A program made the translations under genes and the position numbers. Below, one piece after another: positions 6,167 through 11,458 of a stretch of DNA of 11,458 bases (position 1 is the stretch's first letter; each line of letters begins with the position of its first letter). Origin of the DNA: Chloroflexota bacterium (GTDB lineage: Bacteria > Chloroflexota > Anaerolineae > DTPP01); NCBI GenBank assembly GCA_012514615.1, contig JAAYZY010000097.1, positions 1 through 11,458 of the forward strand. Direction: 5' to 3'. A model generated the notes under the pieces. It ran no database searches and had not been told where the DNA came from. It saw nothing but the letters and a program-made list of their open reading frames with translations.

Positions 6167-6352
6167 TCAACTGCCCAGGGCCCTGAAGAGCAGGAACAGC
6201 GCCAGCACTGCCGTCACCCCGTGGAAGAGATAGGCCGGCGCCATGGCCAGGTTCATCGCGGGCATCTTCCGGCGGGACACGCCCACCAAGATCGACACAA
6301 TTCAGGCCGCGGAGATCAGCCAGACTACGATCGTTGCCACCCACCACCACAT
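6167..6352 (-). CDS. candidate small membrane selenoprotein (in-frame TGA at codon 17)
   Basis: Read through one internal TGA (6304-6302), this frame gives 61 residues: MWWWVATIVVWLISAA, U17, IVSILVGV, a basic loop with RRK (27-29) and a second helix (about 38-58) with FH at 43-44. The ATG at 6352 has a strong AAGGAGG six bases upstream. Nearly all codons end in G or C before and after the TGA. A two-part hairpin at SECIS distance follows. It is the first gene of a three-gene minus-strand operon; 28 bases separate it from the second gene, which has the same design. The FH motif falls 26 residues after the TGA here and 27 in the partner. The RRK loop predicts a cytoplasmic loop, the opposite of the partner, whose N-terminus is basic. 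The ordinary TGA ending this gene has no hairpin of similar strength after it that I can see. Family unrecognised. Confidence 0.6.
6264..6292 (-). promoter_or_regulatory. candidate bacterial SECIS hairpin of the 61-codon gene
   Basis: On the minus strand GGTGGG pairs with CCCGCC (one T-G wobble) around a CGTGT loop. This is extended below by ATCTT/AAGAT (5 bp) with a two-G bulge on the 3' side. The second loop base is G, the 22nd nucleotide after the TGA, inside the usual bacterial SECIS window. The bulged two-part stem resembles known bacterial SECIS elements. Confidence 0.5.
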
Positions 6353-6442
6353 CGCGCGCCTCCTTCTTCACCTCTGCTGGATTGGGCCGGTTGCCTCTTG
6401 GGGCCGGGTCTCGAACACACGTCAGGCCTGGCCGCCACGCGT

Positions 6443-6471
6443 AGTATACGACAGGTCGGGCTCGTCAGCAT
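6443..6471 (-). promoter_or_regulatory. possible promoter of the small membrane-protein operon
   Basis: Reading the minus strand, TATACT (6448-6443) is a good -10 box about 90 bases before the first start codon. No good -35 lies 17 bp upstream (ATGCTG at 6471-6466); a TGAC match sits too close. Weak, or activator-dependent if real. Confidence 0.3.
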
Positions 6472-6493
6472 CCGCCGGTGGGGGAGTCTCTGA

Positions 6494-6511
6494 CCTGGCC
6501 ATGTGGCCAGG
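6494..6511. repeat. palindrome in the divergent intergenic region
   Basis: CCTGGCC and GGCCAGG surround ATGT. It lies between the minus-strand operon and the plus-strand promoter at 6546, where a shared operator could act on both. It matches 16 of 18 bases of the hairpin core at 5456-5473, so the two copies bracket the three-gene operon. Apart from this and the promoter boxes, I see no gene in 6353-6636. Confidence 0.4.
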
Positions 6512-6545
6512 CACGGCGGCTCATGCCAAAAGCCCGCCCGCAGCC

Positions 6546-6574
6546 TTGACGCCAACGGCGAATTGTAGTATGCT
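6546..6574 (+). promoter_or_regulatory. promoter of the plus-strand membrane/glycosyltransferase operon
   Basis: TTGACG (6546-6551), a 17-bp spacer and TATGCT (6569-6574) give a good sigma70-like promoter about 60 bases before the 37-residue gene. Confidence 0.65.
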
Positions 6575-6636
6575 AAAGGTGCTACCCGGGCACGCTGGCC
6601 CCCGGCACCCGGCCGTGGAACGGGGAGGTGCACACC

Positions 6637-6750
6637 ATGTTCGATTGGCTGGACCGCCGCAACGCCTTGCTGGCGACGCTGCTGATCTTCTTCAACGTGA
6701 CCATTTTCGGCTGCTTGCTCTTGCTGGTCACCGGCAAGATCGTCCCCTGA
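6637..6750 (+). CDS. 37-residue single-TM membrane protein
   Basis: A tiny protein starting MFDWLDRRNALLATLLIFFN, with one TM helix (about 9-32), Cys26 and a short GKIVP end. The ATG at 6637 follows GGGAGGTG with a 6-nt spacer and a good promoter is in place, so it is a real translated small gene. The DRR before the helix suggests a cytoplasmic N-terminus. Such one-helix proteins are often accessory subunits of membrane complexes, but no partner is recognisable here. It heads a run of three short membrane genes, followed by a glycosyltransferase. Family unknown. Confidence 0.7.
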   Translation: MFDWLDRRNALLATLLIFFNVTIFGCLLLLVTGKIVP

Positions 6751-6772
6751 GGCGCGGCGGCCGCTGCGGAGG

Positions 6773-7114
6773 GTGTTGTCTTTGCCCCTTTCACTGAACA
6801 CGCACTCTCGCCCCAGCCCCACACCTCCTACGCGGGGCGTGCTGGCCCTTCTTTGCCTGGGCGCCGCCCTACTGGCCTGGTTGGCTGGCCTGAGCGCTCC
6901 CCTGGGCGCTTGGTCCGATTCGCCGATCTCGCCGCTGCCGCCTCCGGCAGAAGCGGAGGCCCTTCCCCCAGCGCTGGCGGCCTACCCTAGCACGGGGCGG
7001 GCGCTCTGGGTGGTTGGAGCGGCCCTGGCGGCGGCGGTGCTTGTCCCTTGGCTGACCGTGTGGGTGGCGTTGCCCCCAGATGAGGTGAGAACGGATGCCC
7101 ATGATCCACGATGA
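6773..7114 (+). CDS. two-TM membrane protein with Pro-rich loop
   Basis: About 113 residues, with TM helices near 23-41 and 77-99 joined by a Pro/Ala-rich loop (42-72), and an acidic C-terminus (PPDEVRTDAHD). I do not recognise the family. The start is uncertain: GTG at 6773 abuts GGAGG (6768-6772), while TTG at 6776 or 6782 has more usual spacing. The stop overlaps the next gene by 20 bases, indicating translational coupling. The gene starts 22 bases after the 37-residue gene ends. Confidence 0.6.
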   Translation: MLSLPLSLNTHSRPSPTPPTRGVLALLCLGAALLAWLAGLSAPLGAWSDSPISPLPPPAEAEALPPALAAYPSTGRALWVVGAALAAAVLVPWLTVWVALPPDEVRTDAHDPR

Positions 7115-7352
7115 CCAAGCGCGCCCGCTGGATCGCCGCCGTGGCTGGCCCTGGGGCTCAGGGTGGCTGGCGGCGGTTGGCGCCCCTCCCCTGGCGGCTG
7201 CCGTTGCCAACGACGGCCCTTCGCTGATGGAGGCCCTGCTCTACGATCTGGCCTACTTCTGGCTGGTGGCTGGGGTGGTTCTCTTCTTCGTTGTGGCGTT
7301 GGTGCTCCTGGTTCTCCTTTCCCAACCCGGCCAGGGCCGCCGCCGACGGTAG
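7095..7352 (+). CDS. 85-residue membrane-anchored protein
   Basis: An Arg-rich N-terminus (10-16), a weakly hydrophobic stretch (21-38), then one clear TM helix (about 53-76) and a basic end (GQGRRRR). ATG at 7095 follows GAGGTGA and overlaps the previous gene. The main helix (LAYFWLVAGVVLFFVVALVL) loosely recalls the N-terminal anchor of cytochrome oxidase subunit II, but there is no CuA domain, so this is only a resemblance. An alternative ATG at 7111 in another frame overlaps the upstream stop but soon terminates. Nine bases separate this gene from the glycosyltransferase. Function unknown. Confidence 0.55.
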   Translation: MPMIHDDQARPLDRRRGWPWGSGWLAAVGAPPLAAAVANDGPSLMEALLYDLAYFWLVAGVVLFFVVALVLLVLLSQPGQGRRRR

Positions 7353-7361
7353 GCGGCCGCC

Positions 7362-8816
7362 ATGCAGCAAGAGCGCGCCACCGATCGGCACACCTGGTGG
7401 GCCTGCGCCGTGGTCGGCTTGGGGTTCGCCGTGCGGGTCTCCCGCTTGGCCTTCCAGAGCCTCTGGCGCGATGAGACCGACGCTCTCTTCTTCGCTACCC
7501 GTCCCCTGGAGCGCCTGCTGGCCACCTTTGCCACCCCTGGGCGCAACGGCCCCCTCTACTTCCTCACCTTGCGCGGGTGGATTGAGCTGACCGGCGAGAG
7601 CGAGTTCGCCTTGCGCTTCCTATCTGTGTGGGCCGGCGTGTTGGCCCTGGCGCTGACCGCGGCGGTGGCCCGCAAGCTCGGCTGCCCGCAGGCAGGCTGG
7701 TGGGCGCTGCCGCTGCTGGCCGTCTCGCCGTTTCTCACCTGGTATGCCCAAGACGCCAAGATGTATTCACCGCTGCTGGCGGCCATCCTGTTGGCCACCT
7801 GGCTTTTCTGGCATGCCCTATCCCGACGCAGGCGGTGGCCCTGGCTGGCCTACGCCCTGACCATGAGCGCGGCGCTCTACCTGCACCTGCTGGCGGCCTT
7901 GGCGGTGCCGGTGCACCTGGCCTGGCTGGCGGTGGAGCGCCGCCGCCTGCACCTGAGTCGAGGAGCGCTGCTGGGCCTGGCCGGTCTGGCGGCGTTGGCC
8001 CTGCCCCTCTTGGTGTGGGAGGTTCCGCTGTTCCTCTCCGATTACCAGACCGGGCACCCTCCCTACCCTCTGGGGGCCATGGTGCGGCTGTTGCTGGCGG
8101 CGCTGACCGGTGGGGTGATGACCGGGTGGGCTGCCTGGTGGCTGGCCCTGCCGATCTTCTTGGTGTTGGCGGGGCTGTTCCTGCCGACCGAAGGGGGCCC
8201 GCCGCGGCGGGTGGGTTTGCTCCTGCTGCTGTGGGTGGTGTTGCCCGCGGCCGCGCTCTACGGGGTGTCGCTGCGCAAGCCGCTCTTCACCGAACGGTAC
8301 CTGATCTGGATCGCCCCCGCCTGGCACCTGCTGTTGGGCCTGGGCTTGGAGCGGCTGGCGGCCCTGCTGGGGCGCGCCCGCGGCTGGGCGGTGAGCGGTG
8401 CGCTGCTGGCGGTGTTGCTGGGCCTGAGCGTCGGCCCCTTGTGGCATCAGACGCACACGCCCCTGAAGTCCGACTTCCGCGCCGCCGCCGCGCACGTGGA
8501 AGCCAGCAAGCTTCGCCAGGATCTGGTCGTCTTCCAGATGCCTCATGTGCGGCGCACCTTTCAATACTACTACCGCCAGCCCTACCGCTGGGCCGATGCC
8601 CCCTACACCAACGGCGGCATGGCGCTTGAGACGCTGGACGGGGAGATGCGCGCCCTCACCGCCGGCTACCAGCGCGTCTGGCTGGTGCTTTCGGAGCCGG
8701 AGATGTGGGACCAGCGGGGCCTGGTGCGCGCTTGGCTGGAGGCCCAGGGCCTCCCCGTGGAGGAGCAGCAGTACGCCCGCGTGGAGGTGCGCCTGTACGA
8801 GATGCCCGCACGCTAG
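7362..8816 (+). CDS. GT39-like (PMT/ArnT-type) membrane glycosyltransferase
   Basis: A 484-residue polytopic protein of the GT-C fold, family-39-like (PMT_2 type). Such enzymes transfer a sugar from a polyprenyl-phosphate donor to protein, lipid or polymer on the outer face of the membrane. Diagnostic features are SLWRDET (33-39), with the acidic Asp37-Glu38 in the first outer loop, NGPLYF (62-67), the YAQDAKMYS segment (128-136) and TERYL (310-314). About ten TM helices precede a soluble C-terminal part (from about 365), which is short. The ATG at 7362 follows the preceding gene by nine bases, with a weak ribosome binding site, so coupling is likely. Donor and acceptor cannot be read from sequence. 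Confidence 0.85.
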   Translation: MQQERATDRHTWWACAVVGLGFAVRVSRLAFQSLWRDETDALFFATRPLERLLATFATPGRNGPLYFLTLRGWIELTGESEFALRFLSVWAGVLALALTAAVARKLGCPQAGWWALPLLAVSPFLTWYAQDAKMYSPLLAAILLATWLFWHALSRRRRWPWLAYALTMSAALYLHLLAALAVPVHLAWLAVERRRLHLSRGALLGLAGLAALALPLLVWEVPLFLSDYQTGHPPYPLGAMVRLLLAALTGGVMTGWAAWWLALPIFLVLAGLFLPTEGGPPRRVGLLLLLWVVLPAAALYGVSLRKPLFTERYLIWIAPAWHLLLGLGLERLAALLGRARGWAVSGALLAVLLGLSVGPLWHQTHTPLKSDFRAAAAHVEASKLRQDLVVFQMPHVRRTFQYYYRQPYRWADAPYTNGGMALETLDGEMRALTAGYQRVWLVLSEPEMWDQRGLVRAWLEAQGLPVEEQQYARVEVRLYEMPAR

Positions 8817-8843
8817 GCTGACGAGAACCCAGGGAGGCGCCCG

Positions 8844-10271
8844 ATGAAGTGCAAGTTCTGTTCTCAGAATGCCCAGTACCACGACCCGCTCACTGGAGAC
8901 TCCCTCTGCCCGGTCCATGCCCGGGTGCAGGTGGTGGGCCCGCGGCTGGCTCGCCCCGCCCCCGCCTACGACGTCCGCCCGGCGACCCCCGACGACGTCC
9001 CGCACATCCTGCAGTTGGCCCGTCACTTCTGGGGTGAGACGGAGGTGAAGGCGTTCGGCCACAGCTACGAACTGGCGGCGACGCCTGCCCTGCTGGCCTG
9101 GAGCCTGCCGGCCTCTGCCTCTGGCCAGGCGAAGCCCATTGGCGCCGTGAGCTACGCTCTGGAGCCCGATCGGGCCTTGTTGGTAGCGCTCTACGTCTTG
9201 CCGGCGTACCAGGGCAGCGGTGTGGCCAGCCAACTGGTGCGCCGGCTGTGCCACGTGGCTCGCCAAGGCGGCCGGCTGCAGGTGGCGGTGGCCACCACCA
9301 ACGACAACCTGCCGGCCCTGGCGCTCTACCAGCGGCTGGGCTTCCGCCTGACGGACCTGCGCTCCCAGGCATTGGTGGAGCACCACGGCGGCAGGGAAGA
9401 GGCCGGGTTCCATGGCCTGCCGGTGCGGGATGAGCTGCAGATGACTCTGGACCTGGTCTCGCTGCCGGCAGAAACGCCGCGGCCAGACCCAGCCCTGCAG
9501 CCTCGTGTGGGCCTGGTACTCAGCGGCGGGGCGGTGCGCGGTTTCGCCCACCTGGGCGTGCTGGAAGTGCTGGACGAGGCCGGCATCCGCCCGCACTGTG
9601 TGGTGGGGGTCAGCGCGGGCTCGGTAGCTGGGGCGCTCTACTGCGCCGGGGTGCCGCCGCGCACGGCCCTGGAACGGTCCCGGGACCTGGCCTGGACGCA
9701 CCTGGGTAAGGTGGTGCGGCCCAAGCTCGGCTTCTTCGACATCGAGCGTCTGCCCCAATACCTGGACGACCACTACCTGCACGGCTGCACTTTCGACCAA
9801 CTGCACATCCCCTTCGCTGCCTTGGCCGCAGACCTGGCCACGGGGGAGGAGGTGGTGCTGCGCGAGGGGTCGGTGGCGCAGGCGGTGCGGGCCAGCTGCG
9901 CTGTGCCCGGCGTCTTCACGCCAGCAGAGCAGGGTGGGCGGCTGCTGGTGGATGGCGGCGTGGTCAACAACCTGCCGGTCTCGGTGGCCCGGGCCATGGG
10001 GGCGGAGTACGTCATCGCCGTGGACCTGCTGCCAGCAGGGCAGCGCGTCGAGCCGCCCCACAACATCTTCGAGATGTGGGCGGTGACCTTCTACATGATG
10101 CGCCGGGCGGTCTACGCCGAAAGCCACCAGGCCGACTGCCTGATCAGCCCCGACGTGGGCCAGACGAGTTTGGTGGACTTTGCGGTGCGGGAAGAGCTGT
10201 TTGCCCGGGGGCGAGAGGCCGCTAGCCGCGAGGTGGAGCGCATCCGCCGCACCCTGGGCCTGGCTCCCTGA
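8844..10271 (+). CDS. fusion: zinc-knuckle, GNAT acetyltransferase, patatin-like phospholipase
   Basis: A 475-residue three-part protein. Residues 3-25 contain CxxC (3, 6) and CxxH (22, 25), a likely small zinc site. Residues about 43-205 are a GNAT N-acetyltransferase, with the acetyl-CoA loop in LYVLPAYQGSGVAS (116-129) and NLPALALYQRLGF (155-167). Residues about 222-470 are a patatin-like serine lipase: oxyanion loop SGGAVRGFAHLGVL (227-240), GVSAGS with nucleophile Ser257, and catalytic Asp370 in DGG. Both catalytic halves look intact. Patatins hydrolyse acyl chains of lipids; the acetyltransferase substrate is unknown. No signal peptide, so cytoplasmic or membrane-associated. The ATG follows GGGAGG at 8832-8837. 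It is the last gene of the plus-strand run, 27 bases after the glycosyltransferase. Confidence 0.88.
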   Translation: MKCKFCSQNAQYHDPLTGDSLCPVHARVQVVGPRLARPAPAYDVRPATPDDVPHILQLARHFWGETEVKAFGHSYELAATPALLAWSLPASASGQAKPIGAVSYALEPDRALLVALYVLPAYQGSGVASQLVRRLCHVARQGGRLQVAVATTNDNLPALALYQRLGFRLTDLRSQALVEHHGGREEAGFHGLPVRDELQMTLDLVSLPAETPRPDPALQPRVGLVLSGGAVRGFAHLGVLEVLDEAGIRPHCVVGVSAGSVAGALYCAGVPPRTALERSRDLAWTHLGKVVRPKLGFFDIERLPQYLDDHYLHGCTFDQLHIPFAALAADLATGEEVVLREGSVAQAVRASCAVPGVFTPAEQGGRLLVDGGVVNNLPVSVARAMGAEYVIAVDLLPAGQRVEPPHNIFEMWAVTFYMMRRAVYAESHQADCLISPDVGQTSLVDFAVREELFARGREAASREVERIRRTLGLAP

Positions 10272-10289
10272 GGGCAAGCCGCCTCAGGG
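10266..10289. terminator. convergent hairpin overlapping both stop codons
   Basis: CCCTGAGG (10266-10273) pairs with CCTCAGGG (10282-10289) around an 8-nt loop. The TGA of the patatin fusion (10269-10271) and the TGA of the minus-strand peptidase-like gene (10286-10284) lie within opposite arms. Only 12 bases separate the two coding regions, so this is the only candidate for a bidirectional terminator. Confidence 0.5.
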
Positions 10290-11342
10290 GAAGGCGACGC
10301 GCAGGTCGCTGGTGCGGCGGTCCACCACCTCGTGCACGTGGCCCAAGATGCCCACGGTGGTGGCGCCCACCGTGGGCCACTCCAGGCCGCTGGGCAGCAC
10401 CGTGGCCTCCTGCGGGGTGCAGACTTCCCAGAGCGTTTCGCCGGTGTAGGGGTCTTGGATCGTCCCGTAGACCTCGCCGGCCCTCAGGCGTTCGCCAAAG
10501 CCCCGCCGGCGGATGAACATCCCGTCCACCGGCGGCTTCCATAGCACGACGCAGGCGTTGTAGACCGTGCAGAGGGGGCCGTCGCTCTCCAGCTCTCCCT
10601 CCACCATGTCCATGGCCTTGAGGACGTTCCAGATGCCCCGTTCGGCGTCCCGGAGGTTCTGCTCCCCGTTGTGGAACCAGCCTGGCCCGCCGCCAAACTC
10701 GGTCATCACCTGCACCACGCCGGCTGCTTCCACCGCCTCTTCGGCGGCGTTGGTGCCGAACGTCTCCGGCGGGAAGAACGCCGCGGTGTCCAGCCCGAAG
10801 GCCATCCCCAGGCGGCGGCGCTTCTCTTCCAAGGGGGTGCGGGCCGGCGGGTCGGCCTGCGCTCGCTGCGCTCGCTGCGCTCGCGAAGCTCGCAGCACCA
10901 CGTAGCGTTCGTAGCCCCTGACCCCACAGTGGAAGTCCAGCAAGACCTGCGCCTTGGTGACCACCTCGTGGAAGTAGGCGTGGGCCACCTGCTCCGAGGC
11001 CGAGCCCCGTGGGTTCCCTGGGAAGAGCCTGTGCAGGTCCAGCCCATCGAGGCGGGAGACCCGCTCACCCAGCTCGAACCCCACGCGGTTGAGTACGGGC
11101 ACAGCGATGACGTTGCCCCGCAGGCGCCGGGGGTCCAGGTGCTGCAGGAAGCGCAGGATGACCGCGGTGCCGATGATCTCGGTGCCGTGGATGGCGGCCT
11201 GCACCAGCAGGGTGGGGCCCGGCTCCACGCCGGCCGCCAGGTGTACGGGGATGTCCGGGCGCAGGCCGCTGCGGGAGCGCACCGTCTCCAGATAGCCGAA
11301 GGCGCGCTGCCCCGGCTGGGCTTCGATACCGGCCACTCGCAT
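10284..11342 (-). CDS. succinylglutamate desuccinylase/aspartoacylase-family protein (M14-like)
   Basis: A 352-residue zinc-dependent hydrolase of the AstE/AspA family (carboxypeptidase M14 fold), which cleaves amide bonds of N-acyl amino acids or related compounds. Zinc ligands are His52 and Glu55 in IHGTE and His138 in DFHCG; Glu215 in MTEFGGG is the likely general base. RLDGLDLHRLFPGNPRGSASE (97-117) is the family segment usually reading DLNR.FPG, here with His for Asn. The C-terminal part is the usual beta-rich domain. Residues about 153-167 (SRAQRAQRAQ..) form an unusual insertion encoded by a tandem repeat. ATG at 11342 follows AAGGAGG at seven bases. It lies 43 bases behind a Gfo/Idh-type gene, probably one operon. 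Substrate unknown. Confidence 0.85.
   Translation of the reverse strand: MRVAGIEAQPGQRAFGYLETVRSRSGLRPDIPVHLAAGVEPGPTLLVQAAIHGTEIIGTAVILRFLQHLDPRRLRGNVIAVPVLNRVGFELGERVSRLDGLDLHRLFPGNPRGSASEQVAHAYFHEVVTKAQVLLDFHCGVRGYERYVVLRASRAQRAQRAQADPPARTPLEEKRRRLGMAFGLDTAAFFPPETFGTNAAEEAVEAAGVVQVMTEFGGGPGWFHNGEQNLRDAERGIWNVLKAMDMVEGELESDGPLCTVYNACVVLWKPPVDGMFIRRRGFGERLRAGEVYGTIQDPYTGETLWEVCTPQEATVLPSGLEWPTVGATTVGILGHVHEVVDRRTSDLRVAFP
10858..10893 (-). repeat. 9-bp tandem repeat inside the M14-like gene
   Basis: TGCGCTCGC occurs three times exactly (10858-10884) and a degenerate fourth unit GAAGCTCGC follows. The unit is a multiple of three, so the frame is kept, and it encodes a repeating Arg-Ala-Gln run in a loop before the LEEKRRR helix. 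It looks like expansion or insertion of a GC-rich microsatellite-like element. Confidence 0.8.
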
Positions 11343-11385
11343 GGGGGTCCCTCCTTGCTTGGCGCGCTGGCGCGCCGCCTGGCGT

Positions 11386-11458
11386 CTACCCTGCCCAGAC
11401 CTCGCTCAGGGCCACCGGCCGGCCGCGCTCCGCCGAGCAGTAGAGCGCCGCGAGGATG
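11386..11458 (-). CDS. 3' end of a probable Gfo/Idh/MocA-type oxidoreductase
   Basis: Only the last 23 codons are in the window, reading ILAALYCSAERGRPVALSEV and three more residues before TAG (11388-11386). The A-x-Y-x-SAExGRPV-L pattern is typical of the C-terminus of Gfo/Idh/MocA NAD(P)-dependent sugar or inositol dehydrogenases. The gene continues past the window edge. It is followed after 43 bases by the M14-like gene in the same direction. With so little sequence, the family call is tentative. Confidence 0.55.
   Translation of the reverse strand, partial: ILAALYCSAERGRPVALSEVWAG

Noticed and set aside
5479..6352. Reassigned genetic code (TGA as Trp or Gly) as the explanation for internal TGAs
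   Set aside because: TGA terminates most genes here (for example at 797, 2920, 4289, 6750 and 10271) at sensible protein ends, so a genome-wide code change is unlikely; local recoding fits better.
6135..6371. 78-codon minus-strand frame over the first TGA gene
   Set aside because: Polar, low-complexity product with no recognisable features; it is the shadow of the hydrophobic TGA-containing frame.
5492..6493. Plus-strand frames opposite the small membrane operon (111-207 codons)
   Set aside because: Gln/Pro/Arg-rich products typical of antisense frames in GC-rich DNA, without ribosome sites.
7111..7230. ATG at 7111 overlapping the upstream TGA, or a frameshifted version of the 85-residue protein
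   Set aside because: The frame ends after about 38 codons without a membrane segment. A frameshift could join a better signal-like start to the TM part, but nothing in the sequence proves it.
7818..10277. Long 819-codon minus-strand open frame
   Set aside because: Antisense to the glycosyltransferase and patatin fusion, both with clear catalytic motifs; the product is His/Gln/Arg-rich without domains. Long antisense frames are common at this GC content.
10858..10893. CRISPR array
   Set aside because: The units are 9 bp, directly adjacent and in frame within a gene; there are no spacers.

Overview
The window is GC-rich with strong G/C preference at third codon positions. Several genes have good Shine-Dalgarno sequences and sigma70-like promoters (TTGACA/TATAAT type, 17-bp spacers). 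The mix of a LuxR-type HTH/Kelch membrane protein, tandem nitroreductases, a GT39-like membrane glycosyltransferase and a patatin fusion suggests a Chloroflexota (Anaerolineae-like) bacterium. That assignment is inference from gene content; there is no rRNA or marker gene here.

Layout. (1) 125-1500, plus: a strong promoter with a palindrome over the predicted transcription start, a structured leader and two tandem paralogous FMN nitroreductases, ending in a perfect 15-bp hairpin. (2) 1608-2920, plus: a consensus-like promoter and an alpha/beta hydrolase with an extra helical N-terminal region. (3) 2982-4289, plus: a one-component membrane regulator (LuxR-type HTH, one TM segment, six-bladed Kelch propeller outside). 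(4) 4329-5419, plus: its own promoter and a zinc-less MDR dehydrogenase of the BchC/sugar-dehydrogenase-like type. (5) 5479-6352, minus: three small membrane-protein genes. (6) 6546-10271, plus: promoter, three tiny membrane proteins, a GT39-like glycosyltransferase and a zinc-knuckle/GNAT/patatin fusion. (7) 10284-11458, minus: an M14 succinylglutamate desuccinylase/aspartoacylase-family protein preceded by the 3' end of a Gfo/Idh/MocA-type oxidoreductase.

The most unusual part is region 5. Its first two genes (6167-6352 and 5932-6138) are short two-TM proteins, each interrupted by exactly one in-frame TGA, at codons 17 and 19 within TM segment 1. Both have strong Shine-Dalgarno sequences and G/C-ending codons on both sides of the TGA. 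They are similar to each other around the TGA (21 of 30 bases identical starting at the TGA), and in both the next codon is ATT, the only ATT among otherwise ATC isoleucines. Each TGA is followed, at the spacing expected of a bacterial SECIS element, by a hairpin with G in the first two loop positions; one loop contains GGUCU, as in E. coli fdhF. I read this as a tandem pair of undescribed small membrane selenoproteins, encoded with a four-TM partner. Sequencing error, nonsense decay or another form of UGA decoding cannot be excluded from sequence alone. TGA ends many other genes in the window, so a global code change is unlikely.
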